This document shows positions 6,953 through 13,517 of a stretch of DNA of 17,921 nt, in pieces. A program made the translations under genes and the position numbers. Origin of the DNA: Phascolarctobacterium sp. (GTDB taxonomy: Bacteria > Bacillota > Negativicutes > Acidaminococcales > Acidaminococcaceae); contig SFCN01000041.1 of NCBI GenBank assembly GCA_004558595.1, positions 1-17,921 of the forward strand, given 5' to 3'. The stretch's first letter is position 1; every line of letters begins with the position of its first letter. The notes below the pieces were generated by a model. It was not told the DNA's origin. It saw nothing but the letters and a program-made list of their open reading frames with translations, and did no database searches.

Positions 6953-7987
6953 ATGCTGAACAAAAGCTATGGAAAAGCAGCACTGTTAGTATTAGCCTGC
7001 TTATTAGTTTTGGTGGGCTGTATTTCCCTCACCATCGGACAAATTGCTGTGCCTTTTAAAAGTGCTGCTGGCGTGCTGCTTCAGCAGCTGGGGCTGCCCT
7101 TTTTGCAGGATGTAACTTTGACTAAGGAGCAGTTGGCCGTAATCTGGTATATTCGCTTGCCCCGCATGCTGGTGGGCATGCTGGTTGGTGGTGCCTTGGG
7201 CATTAGCGGTGCCGTGATGCAGGGCATTTTTAGCAATCCCTTGGCCGACCCGGGCCTCATCGGTATTTCTGCCGGTGCGGCTACCGGTGCCGTGGTGGCC
7301 ATCGCCCTTGGTGGCGCTGCTACGAGCATGCTGACTATGCCCCTTTTTGCCCTGTGTGGCAGCATTGTGGCTGTGTGCCTGACTGTCTTTTTAGCCATGC
7401 GCAATGGCAAAATACCTGTGATGACACTGCTCTTGGCAGGTGTGGCTGTGGGCATGCTTTTAGGGGCTATTACCAGTGGCATTTTAACCTTTATGAACGA
7501 GCAAAAGCTGCAGCAATATCTCTTTTGGATGGTGGGCGGTTTGGATTACCGCCGCTGGGAGCATGTGTATTTGGCTGTGGGGCCTGTGCTGGTGGGCATC
7601 GCTATAATGCTGCTGCTGGCCCGTCATCTGAATATATTGGTGCTGGGCGAAACCGAGGCCAAGGCTGTGGGCATGCCGGTGCTGCAGTTTCGCATGGGCT
7701 TACTCTTTGTGGCGGCCATTACTACGGCTACCAGCGTTTGTGTCAGTGGCAATATCGGCTTTGTGGGCCTGGTGATTCCGCATATGATGCGTATGCTTTT
7801 GGGGCCGGACCATCGCGTTCTGCTGCCAGCCAGCGCCCTGGGTGGCGCGCTGTTTTTAGTGCTGTGCGATTGCTTGGGCAGGGTGGTGCTTGCTCCGGCA
7901 GAGGTGCGGGTGGGCATCATGACGGCCATTTTGGGCTCGCCTTATTTTCTATATTTATTGCGTAAAATGCAAAAGAGCGTCTTTTAA
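6953..7987 (+). CDS. FecCD/BtuC-type ABC transporter permease
   Basis: Inner-membrane permease of a class II importer, 344 residues with about ten hydrophobic segments, the expected BtuC/FecCD size. Recognisable family stretches are YIRLPRMLVGMLVGGALGISGAVMQG, FSNPLADPGLIGISAGA (the hallmark NPLADPxxLGxSxGA), MTLLLAGVAVGMLLGA, and GNIGFVGLVIPHMMRMLLGPDHR near the C-terminus. ATG 6953 follows AAGGAG at 6939-6944 by eight bases; the in-frame GTG at 6944 overlaps that ribosome site and is rejected. It lies between the binding-protein and ATPase genes, so the three form one importer, probably for cobalamin or another corrinoid. Confidence 0.93.
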   Translation: MLNKSYGKAALLVLACLLVLVGCISLTIGQIAVPFKSAAGVLLQQLGLPFLQDVTLTKEQLAVIWYIRLPRMLVGMLVGGALGISGAVMQGIFSNPLADPGLIGISAGAATGAVVAIALGGAATSMLTMPLFALCGSIVAVCLTVFLAMRNGKIPVMTLLLAGVAVGMLLGAITSGILTFMNEQKLQQYLFWMVGGLDYRRWEHVYLAVGPVLVGIAIMLLLARHLNILVLGETEAKAVGMPVLQFRMGLLFVAAITTATSVCVSGNIGFVGLVIPHMMRMLLGPDHRVLLPASALGGALFLVLCDCLGRVVLAPAEVRVGIMTAILGSPYFLYLLRKMQKSVF

Positions 7988-8005
7988 GCAGGGGAGGTTG
8001 AAAAG

Positions 8006-8830
8006 ATGGCAGTGCTTCAGGTTGATAAGCTGCAAATTGGCTATGGCTCCCGCTGCGTGCTCAAGGAGGCCAGCTTTAGCATTGGCAAGGGCGAAATCGT
8101 GGGCATCATTGGCTGCAACGGTGCCGGCAAAAGCACGCTTTTGAAGACTATTCGCGGTTTGTTGCCCAAGCAGGGGGGCAGCGTGCGGTATTTTGGCAAG
8201 CCCTTGGAGGAATATGGCGACAAGGAGCTGGCCACGAAAATCGCCTATTTACAGCAGCATGTGGAGCTGGGCTTTGGCTATACGGGCAAGGATATTGTCA
8301 TGGCCGGGCGTTACCCCTATATGAAATGGTGGGAGCGCGAAAGTGAGGCGGATGCTAAGCTAGCCCTGGCCTGCATGGAATACACTGGTACGGCGGATTT
8401 GGCAGAGCGGCCCATCAACGAGGTGAGCGGCGGACAAAAGCAGCGCATTTTAATCGCCAAGGTTTTGGCCCAGCAAACGCCCATCATCTTTTTGGATGAG
8501 CCCACCACGGGGCTGGATATGGTGTATCAGGAGGAAATCTTTCGCTTTGCCAAGGCCTTAGCCGGCCAAGGCAAAACGGTGCTTATGGTGGTGCACGAGC
8601 TGAATCTGGCTTCTAAATATTGCTCCCGCATCCTGCTTTTAGGTGAGGGGACGCTTTTGGCCGATGGTGCGCCGCTAGAGGTGTTTACGGAGGAGCTGCT
8701 TAGCCGTGCCTATAAGGCAGATATTTGCGTGGAGCGGGATGAGGTTAATCATAATCTGCACATCACAACCCGAGTGAGCCAGGAGGCACAAAGTCGGGAA
8801 GCGGCACTCCTCAAGAGAATCTGCAGCTGA
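8006..8830 (+). CDS. ABC transporter ATPase, BtuD/FecE family
   Basis: Energises the preceding permease. The 274-residue protein has Walker A GCNGAGKST at 36-44, Q-loop Gln84 in YLQQH, signature SGGQKQR at 141-147, Walker B IIFLDEP at 160-166 and the switch His197 in VVHELN. The TGKDIVMAGRYPYMKWW segment after the Q-loop is typical of the iron-siderophore/cobalamin ATPases. GGGGAGG at about 7991-7997 precedes ATG 8006. The last ~25 residues extend beyond the catalytic domain and are polar, with no recognised function. No terminator was recognised after the gene; the receptor promoter begins about ten bases after its stop. Confidence 0.93.
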   Translation: MAVLQVDKLQIGYGSRCVLKEASFSIGKGEIVGIIGCNGAGKSTLLKTIRGLLPKQGGSVRYFGKPLEEYGDKELATKIAYLQQHVELGFGYTGKDIVMAGRYPYMKWWERESEADAKLALACMEYTGTADLAERPINEVSGGQKQRILIAKVLAQQTPIIFLDEPTTGLDMVYQEEIFRFAKALAGQGKTVLMVVHELNLASKYCSRILLLGEGTLLADGAPLEVFTEELLSRAYKADICVERDEVNHNLHITTRVSQEAQSREAALLKRICS

Positions 8831-8842
8831 GTCAATAAATGC

Positions 8843-8872
8843 TTGACAATTATTAATTCAAAATGCTACAAT
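8843..8872 (+). promoter_or_regulatory. Strong promoter of the riboswitch-controlled receptor gene
   Basis: A perfect TTGACA at 8843-8848 and TACAAT at 8867-8872, spacing 18, with an extended -10 TGC (8864-8866). The same ATGCTAYAAT form recurs in the promoters at 11362 and 11995. Transcription would start near 8879 and give a leader of about 400 bases. Confidence 0.85.
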
Positions 8873-8875
8873 AAT

Positions 8876-8894
8876 TATAATGATAATTTATACT
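8876..8894. promoter_or_regulatory. Fur-box-like sequence over the predicted transcription start
   Basis: The 19-base stretch TATAATGATAATTTATACT matches the classical Fur consensus GATAATGATAATCATTATC at 13 of 19 positions, including an unbroken run of 11 (ATAATGATAAT). It lies just after the -10 box, a repressing position. The region is AT-rich, which makes chance matches easier. Confidence 0.4.
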
Positions 8895-8915
8895 AATAAG
8901 CTTGCATATTGTAAT

Positions 8916-8929
8916 CTATACTAGTATAG
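8916..8929. repeat. Perfect 14-bp palindrome in the receptor leader
   Basis: CTATACTAGTATAG reads the same on both strands. AATCT (8913-8917) and AGATT (8933-8937) form a second, outer inverted pair. It lies between the promoter and the riboswitch. It may be an operator or a 5' leader hairpin; sequence alone does not decide. Confidence 0.6.
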
Positions 8930-8949
8930 TAGAGATTCACCCATATAAC

Positions 8950-9108
8950 TGTATATCCTAATGGCTAAATCAGGGAAGCTCGGTGAGATTCCGGCACTGT
9001 AACGCAATAGTATTAAGGAGCATGTCCATCATATACCTATCGCAAAGGGATGGGCAAGCAATGATTTTGAGTCTAAGCGCTGTTTAGTCGATACATCCAT
9101 CAAACCTG
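8950..9108 (+). ncRNA. Cobalamin riboswitch (divergent aptamer)
   Basis: The core AGGGAAGCTCGGTGAGATTCCGG (8972-8994, split as GGGAA then GGTGAGATTCC) is the conserved cobalamin aptamer segment. It is followed by ACTGTAACGCAATAGTAT, which aligns with the usual CCCGC/CACTGTAA region but with compensating changes (ACTGT can pair with ATAGT). Further on, GGGATGGGCAAGC and AGTCGATAC near 9087-9095 resemble the conserved 3' part. ATGG (8961-8964) can pair with CCAT (9097-9100) to close the aptamer. It sits on the sense strand ahead of a TonB-dependent receptor, the classic place for this riboswitch. It should lower receptor expression when cobalamin is plentiful. Exact ends are approximate. Confidence 0.75.
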
Positions 9109-9286
9109 CGATTTTCAGGAGGATTAAGCAAAATTGGCTTAGTGCGTCCTAAATGCGGATTGGTGGATTTTGTTTTTGTTTGGATAGGGATTATTTATTG
9201 ATTTTAGGCACGGGCCTGAAATAGATGGCTGAGCCCTTCTGGGAGCAAGAGGGGATTGGTAGAGGAAAAATGTGGAGGTTTTTGTT
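9109..9286 (+). other. Long post-aptamer leader with hairpins, no gene seen
   Basis: About 180 bases separate the aptamer from the receptor start. GATTAAGC-type pairing (about 9117-9150, arms AGGAGGATTAAGC and GCTTAGTGCGTCCT) makes an imperfect hairpin that would hide an AGGAGG sequence at 9117-9122. CCCTTCT (9234-9240) can pair with AGAGGGG (9248-9254) close to the true ribosome site GGAGG (9274-9278). Neither hairpin is followed directly by a T-run, so control by hiding the ribosome site or by a more complex mechanism is likelier than a simple terminator. No credible reading frame is present. Confidence 0.4.
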
Positions 9287-11221
9287 ATGAAAAAGAAGAG
9301 CTTTTTGCGCAACGCAATTTTGCTGTCCTTGCTGGTTGGCGCAACCACTGTTTACAGCCCTGTGGTTATGGCTGCGGAGGATGTCGCTGTAAGTGGAGAT
9401 TCCATGGAGTTTGCTATGGAGGAGTATGTGGTGACGGCTAGCCGTACCCAAACTGCCAAGGTGAACACTCCGGCCAATGTGAGCACCATTGATGCTGCCA
9501 AGATCGAAAGCAGAAGATATCAGGATGTAGCCGAGGCGCTGAAGGATGTGCCGGGGGCAACCATAATTGATAGTGGTACTGGTGCTTACGAAAAGACAGT
9601 AATGCTCAATGGGGATGAACGTGTTTTGGTTCTTGTTGACGGTAGAAGAGTAAACTTAGATATGGGTACAATGACTCGCGCTAGCTTCGATTTGAATCAA
9701 TTGCCTGATGTTAGCCAAATTGAGCGTATCGAGGTTGTTAAAGGTCATGGTGGCGCTTTATACGGCTCTGACGCAGTAGGTGGCGTTATTAATATTATTA
9801 CCAAAAAGATGGACCATAATTATGGTAAGGTATCCATGGCCTTTGGTTCTAACCAAGCTCGTGAGGGTAAGGCAATGTACACCATCAAGGAAGGCAAGAC
9901 TGGCATTTCTGTTAATGCTTCCAAATATAAGCAAGGCTATTATAAATATAAGGATGTTTCTACCAAAGCTACCAATAGATGGCCAGGTGAATCAGATTTT
10001 ACTAATGAAAAGGTTGGTTTAAAAATTAATCAAGAGCTTACTGAATCTAGTGCTATCGAGGTAGGCTATAACTTTAGCAAGTTTGATGGCCATAGTCCTA
10101 ATTTTATCTATGGTTCTTCTCCAATAGATAAAAAGACCAACAATATTTATGCTAAATATGATTGGACTATTAATGATAATGACCAAGGTTTTTTGAGTAT
10201 TTATCGTAATGAGTTAAAATATGAGTTCAAAGGAAATATGGAGGAGAGGGACTTAGGCTTTGAAGCGCAGCAGGCAATCACTACATCTGATACAAATAAA
10301 GTAGTCATTGGTGCTTCCTATAGAAAAGCTGATGTTTCCAATGAAAAAACTTATGAAGGCGAGAAGAATATAAATAACAAGGCCGTCTTTGTCAATGACA
10401 TTTGGGATTTCGCACCTACTTGGTCTTTAAACGCTGGTGCTAGATACGATAATCATAGTACTGCTGGCAGCAAAACTACTTTGAGTGCTGGATTAAACAA
10501 GAAATTTGATGATAATAGTCATGCCTATATCAACTGGGGAGAAGTGTTTAAGGCACCTACGGTTGATGATTTGTATTACAATCAACCTTCATTTGGTATG
10601 CAAGGTAATCCTGACTTAAAGCCTGAAAAGGGTGATACCTTTACTATTGGATATAGCACTAAGATCAAAGATAAGACTGATGTAAATGTTAGCTACTTCC
10701 AAAGCAGACTAGAAGATGCCATTCATTGGCGAAGCGATGCTTATGGTATTTGGCATCCACAGAATGTTGATAAACAGAAAAAGAATGGATTTGAATTAAG
10801 TGTCAACCATGAATTAAATGATAATTGGGATTTAACTGCATCCTATACTTATGTTCGTGTACGTGATGATAATAATGATGGACTAGGCTATGTACGGGAT
10901 ATTAACTATATGCCTAATACTTATCGTTTTGGCGTACGTTATCATGATGAAAAATGGAATGCAGACCTGACTGTTAGGGCAGCAAATGGTGGTGACACTC
11001 ATAGATTTAACTCAAGCTACTATAATGCGTATGTAGATAATTGCTTTGTAACAATTGACTTGGCAACTTCCTATAAAGCTACCAAAGACTGGACCATCTT
11101 TGCCAAAGGATACAATCTGACTAATAAAGCTTATGCTGAAAGTGCAAACGTTCTGGGCGGTTCTTACCTGTACCCCGCACAATCCCGCCGCTTCATCGTC
11201 GGTGCTGAGTACAGCTTCTAA
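9287..11221 (+). CDS. TonB-dependent outer-membrane receptor, BtuB-like
   Basis: Outer-membrane gated channel that imports a large ligand using TonB energy. The 644-residue protein has a signal peptide (MKKKSFLRNA then a hydrophobic stretch, cleavage about Ala29/30), a TonB box EEYVVTA at 45-51, and a plug domain at about 55-165 with DGRRVNLDM, QIERIEVVKGHGGALYGSDAVGGVINIIT. The rest is a beta-barrel with alternating aromatic strands, NLKPEKGDTFTIGY, and the canonical final strand ending in Phe (RRFIVGAEYSF). ATG 9287 is eight bases after GGAGG; GTG 9272 lies before the ribosome site and is rejected. The upstream cobalamin riboswitch and adjacent BtuFCD-like importer point to corrinoid as ligand, size being close to BtuB (about 600). 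A strong terminator follows. Confidence 0.93.
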   Translation: MKKKSFLRNAILLSLLVGATTVYSPVVMAAEDVAVSGDSMEFAMEEYVVTASRTQTAKVNTPANVSTIDAAKIESRRYQDVAEALKDVPGATIIDSGTGAYEKTVMLNGDERVLVLVDGRRVNLDMGTMTRASFDLNQLPDVSQIERIEVVKGHGGALYGSDAVGGVINIITKKMDHNYGKVSMAFGSNQAREGKAMYTIKEGKTGISVNASKYKQGYYKYKDVSTKATNRWPGESDFTNEKVGLKINQELTESSAIEVGYNFSKFDGHSPNFIYGSSPIDKKTNNIYAKYDWTINDNDQGFLSIYRNELKYEFKGNMEERDLGFEAQQAITTSDTNKVVIGASYRKADVSNEKTYEGEKNINNKAVFVNDIWDFAPTWSLNAGARYDNHSTAGSKTTLSAGLNKKFDDNSHAYINWGEVFKAPTVDDLYYNQPSFGMQGNPDLKPEKGDTFTIGYSTKIKDKTDVNVSYFQSRLEDAIHWRSDAYGIWHPQNVDKQKKNGFELSVNHELNDNWDLTASYTYVRVRDDNNDGLGYVRDINYMPNTYRFGVRYHDEKWNADLTVRAANGGDTHRFNSSYYNAYVDNCFVTIDLATSYKATKDWTIFAKGYNLTNKAYAESANVLGGSYLYPAQSRRFIVGAEYSF

Positions 11222-11274
11222 GACTGCTGTGGTGCTTTAAGTAAACCCAAAATTTAAGAACTAAACTGTGCTAT

Positions 11275-11329
11275 AACGCTTCAAGTGACGCCCTCGCCGT
11301 TCCGTCGAGGGTCCTGCTTGAAGCGTTTT
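11275..11329 (+). terminator. Strong rho-independent terminator after the receptor gene
   Basis: AACGCTTCAAG (11275-11285) pairs perfectly with CTTGAAGCGTT (11317-11327); an inner stem CCCTCG (11291-11296) with CGAGGG (11306-11311) stacks across a small internal loop. A short T-run (11326-11329) closes it. It isolates the uptake block from what follows. Confidence 0.9.
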
Positions 11330-11338
11330 GTGTATTAT

Positions 11339-11367
11339 TTGCCCTTGATGCCAGCTGATGCTATAAT
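11339..11367 (+). promoter_or_regulatory. Promoter left in front of a dead gene
   Basis: TTGCCC (11339-11344) and a perfect TATAAT (11362-11367) with 17-base spacing and extended -10 TGC (11359-11361). It stands 40 bases before the remains of a BNR/sialidase-like gene and looks intact although its gene is not. Confidence 0.65.
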
Positions 11368-11406
11368 AAAAGCAACTATTTTGAGCGTTATTTTTGAGTT
11401 GGAACG

Positions 11407-11779
11407 ATGAAAATGGATTTTACAATACATAAGGAATTAGTCATGGACGGGCTGCCCACAGCCTTTTGCCACGCCTCCACGATTATAAAGCTGCGCAGTG
11501 GGGGACTTTTGTGCTGTTGGTTCGGCGGCAGTCACGAGGGTGAAGCCGATGTGGCCATTATGCCGCTCGCAGGGACGGGGCTGGGTGGAGCGCGCCGGTA
11601 AAGATGGCCGAGGGGCGGAAGCCAACTAGAATCCTGTGCTCTTTTATCGCGAGGACGGCACCCTGCTGCTGTTTTACAAGGAAGGCCAGCAGATTGCCCA
11701 AGGCCACCAGGTACATATTAGCTATACCTTTGATCGCAAAAACATTGCTGCAGTCTCCTTGGAGGCGGGAAAGCTGTGA
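11407..11779 (+). pseudogene. Decayed BNR-repeat/sialidase-like gene
   Basis: Pieces of one protein lie in three frames. Frame 1 from ATG 11407 gives a start typical of BNR/sialidase-like proteins (FCHASTIIKLRSGGLLCCWFGGSHEGEADVAI). Homology then shifts at about 11560 to frame 3 (ARRDGAGWSAPVKMAEG, an Asp-box-like stretch), then at about 11615 to frame 2, where NPVLFYREDGTLLLFYKEG follows a TAG at 11627-11629. In this family a Trp (TGG) stands before NPVLF, so the stop is probably a mutated Trp codon. Soon after, HQVHISYTFDRKNIAAVSLEAGKL resembles the family's extreme C-terminus, ending at TGA 11777-11779. The middle of the protein (family proteins are several hundred residues) is missing. 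At least two frameshifts, one stop and one large deletion make this a pseudogene. Family recall is from motif memory, not a search. Confidence 0.75.
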
Positions 11780-11883
11780 GCATGATCAGAGGATGACGCA
11801 AGCATGGGCTACAAGCTACTGCTTTTATTAAAAACGCCTGTTTCGAGTAACTTTTCGTTACAGGAATGACTACATAAGGCTGC

Positions 11884-11921
11884 AAGCTGTGTTGCTGTAA
11901 GAGTGACACAGCTTTTCTTTT
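11884..11921 (+). terminator. Rho-independent terminator after the pseudogene
   Basis: AAGCTGTGT (11884-11892) pairs with ACACAGCTT (11906-11914), loop 13 bases, followed by TTCTTTT. It probably once ended the dead gene and now shields the next operon. Confidence 0.75.
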
Positions 11922-11928
11922 GTCGATA

Positions 11929-11940
11929 CAGTGTACACTG
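11929..11940. promoter_or_regulatory. Perfect 12-bp palindrome upstream of the salvage operon
   Basis: CAGTGTACACTG is a perfect palindrome about 55 bases before the -10 box of the next operon. The position fits an activator or repressor site; no known consensus is recognised. Confidence 0.35.
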
Positions 11941-11971
11941 ATAAACATATTGTATACTTTTAATCTACTCA

Positions 11972-12000
11972 TTCCCTTTAGACGCAGTTTATGCTATAAT
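11972..12000 (+). promoter_or_regulatory. Extended -10 promoter of the nucleoside salvage operon
   Basis: A perfect TATAAT at 11995-12000 with TGC extension (11992-11994) and a weak -35 (TTCCCT at 11972-11977, spacing 17). Transcription would start near 12007, leaving a leader of about 35 bases with no room for a riboswitch. Confidence 0.7.
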
Positions 12001-12041
12001 GTATAAGATAAGAAAGCATTTTTAGTATAAAGGAGAAAGCC

Positions 12042-12692
12042 TTGATCAAAGGAATATTGTTTGATTTTGATGGCACCTTAGCCAACACTATAGATTTGAT
12101 TGTAGCTACCTTTGAGCATACCTGTACCACAGCTCTAGGCTTTAAGCCACCTAGACAGGAGATTATTAACACTATTGGTCTGCCCTTAGGTGAAGCTCTA
12201 GAGCTGCTCAGTGGCATTCACGAGCCAGAGCGTATTTTGCAGCTGCGTCAAATTTATGGCCAATTTAATGCTGATAATCATGACACCATGATTAAGTCCA
12301 TTGAAGGCGTGGCAGAGCTTTTGCCAGAGCTACGTCGTCGGAACATCAAGCTAGCGGTTGTAAGCTCGAAAAAGCTCTATATGCTGCAGCGAGGCATGAA
12401 TTGCCTAGGTATGACTCAATATATTGATGCTACAGTTTCCGTTTTAGACACAGAGCACGGTAAGCCAGCGCCAGACCCTATGCTCTTGGCCTGCGAGCGT
12501 TTAGGCTTAGCTCCTGATGAATGCCTATGTGTAGGTGATAGTCCCTTTGATATTCAAAGTGGCAATGCTGCTGGCTGTTACACTGTTGCTGTGGAGTATA
12601 CTCAGCTTGATTGGCAGAATTTGTTGGAGAAGGGTAAGCCAGATTATACTATTGCCCAACCCTTGGATTTGTTAAAGCTTTTAGATTTGTAA
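12042..12692 (+). CDS. HAD-family phosphatase (phosphoglycolate phosphatase/PpaX-like)
   Basis: A 216-residue HAD hydrolase with a small helical cap (type C1). Motif I is DFDGT with nucleophile Asp8 and Asp10; motif II Ser108-Ser109 in VVSSK; motif III Lys141 in HGKPAPDP; motif IV Asp166 and Asp170 in GDSPFD. Such enzymes remove phosphate from small metabolites; phosphoglycolate or pyrophosphate is typical but the substrate cannot be read. TTG 12042 is the start: AAAGGAGAAA precedes it, there is no ATG near, and MIKGILFDFDGT begins exactly where the family does. It is the first gene of an operon for recycling methylthioadenosine-type nucleosides, 18 bases ahead of the phosphorylase, so it might act on a sugar phosphate of that route or simply be a housekeeping passenger. 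Confidence 0.85.
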   Translation: MIKGILFDFDGTLANTIDLIVATFEHTCTTALGFKPPRQEIINTIGLPLGEALELLSGIHEPERILQLRQIYGQFNADNHDTMIKSIEGVAELLPELRRRNIKLAVVSSKKLYMLQRGMNCLGMTQYIDATVSVLDTEHGKPAPDPMLLACERLGLAPDECLCVGDSPFDIQSGNAAGCYTVAVEYTQLDWQNLLEKGKPDYTIAQPLDLLKLLDL

Positions 12693-12710
12693 GATAAAAG
12701 GAGGATGCAC

Positions 12711-13508
12711 ATGCGTAAAATTGCGATTATCGGTGGTACTGGTATCTATAGTCCGGAGGCTTTACAGGGCTTCGCGGAAAAGATCATTGATACTCCCTAT
12801 GGGCAAGCATTATGTAACATAGGGGAAATTGCCGGAAATCAGGTTGTTTTTATTACTCGCCATGGCGTAGGACATAAAACTGCCCCCCACAAGGTTAATT
12901 ATCGTGCCAATATTTGGGCTTTAAAGAGACTCGGCACGGAGGAAATTTTTGCGACAACTGCTGTGGGTAGCCTGAATCCAGAGATGAAAGCGGGGCACTT
13001 CGTAGTATGCTCCAACGTTTTAGATTTTACTAAGAGCCGCATCAATACCTTTTATGATACTCCTGAGCGTGGCGTAGTACATGTGGATTTTTCCTATCCT
13101 TATTGCCCTTGCGTTCGCGAAAGGGTGATTAGATGCTTAGAGAAGCTGGGCATTCCTTTCCATAAAGAGGGCGTTTATGTGGCTACTGAAGGTCCTCGCT
13201 TTGAAAGCGCAGCTGAAATTAAAGCATATGCCATGCTGGGCGGAGATCTAGTAGGTATGACTAACATGCCGGAATGCATTCTGGCCCGAGAGGCAGAAAT
13301 GTGCTATAGTACCTGCTCCATCGTAACCAACATGGCCGCTGGCATTTCGCCCACACCTCTGTCCCACATGGAGGTAGTGGAGGCTATGGGTAAGAGTATT
13401 ACCAATATGAACAAGCTGATTGCAGCCTTCATCAATGATAACGAGCCTGTGGAAGCTAGCTGCGGCTGCCACACTGCGTTAAAGGAATTCGGTGGCTTTA
13501 AACTATAA
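12711..13508 (+). CDS. mtnP: Methylthio-nucleoside phosphorylase, probably S-methyl-5'-thioinosine phosphorylase
   Basis: A 265-residue member of the MTA phosphorylase/purine nucleoside phosphorylase family: IGGTGIYS phosphate loop at the start, FITRHGVGHKTAPHKVNYRANIWALK, YVATEGPRFESAAEI and GMTNMPECILAREAEMCYS. In MTA phosphorylases the base-recognising stretch is TDYDCW, whose Asp contacts the adenine amino group. Here it reads TNMAAG (Asn207, Ala209), and Asn at this place is the mark of 6-oxopurine enzymes. Preference for methylthioinosine over MTA is therefore likely. The product would be 5-methylthioribose 1-phosphate (or 5-deoxyribose 1-phosphate from 5'-deoxyinosine). ATG 12711 is six bases after AAGGAGG; ATG 12705 abuts the ribosome site and is rejected. 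mtnA follows nine bases later. Confidence 0.88.
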   Translation: MRKIAIIGGTGIYSPEALQGFAEKIIDTPYGQALCNIGEIAGNQVVFITRHGVGHKTAPHKVNYRANIWALKRLGTEEIFATTAVGSLNPEMKAGHFVVCSNVLDFTKSRINTFYDTPERGVVHVDFSYPYCPCVRERVIRCLEKLGIPFHKEGVYVATEGPRFESAAEIKAYAMLGGDLVGMTNMPECILAREAEMCYSTCSIVTNMAAGISPTPLSHMEVVEAMGKSITNMNKLIAAFINDNEPVEASCGCHTALKEFGGFKL

Positions 13509-13517
13509 GGAGCGATT

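Noticed and set aside
7354..7965. 203-residue + strand frame inside the permease gene
   Set aside because: It is the +1 shadow of a GC-rich membrane protein gene; the Cys/Gly-rich translation is not protein-like.
11604..11831. 75-residue frame after the first pseudogene fragment as a separate small gene
   Set aside because: Only its upstream extension matches the BNR-like family; the remainder is the out-of-frame reading of the fragment that carries NPVLFYREDGTLLLFYKEG.
12001..12041. SAM or SAH riboswitch before the salvage operon
   Set aside because: The leader is only about 35 bases and shows no conserved aptamer elements.
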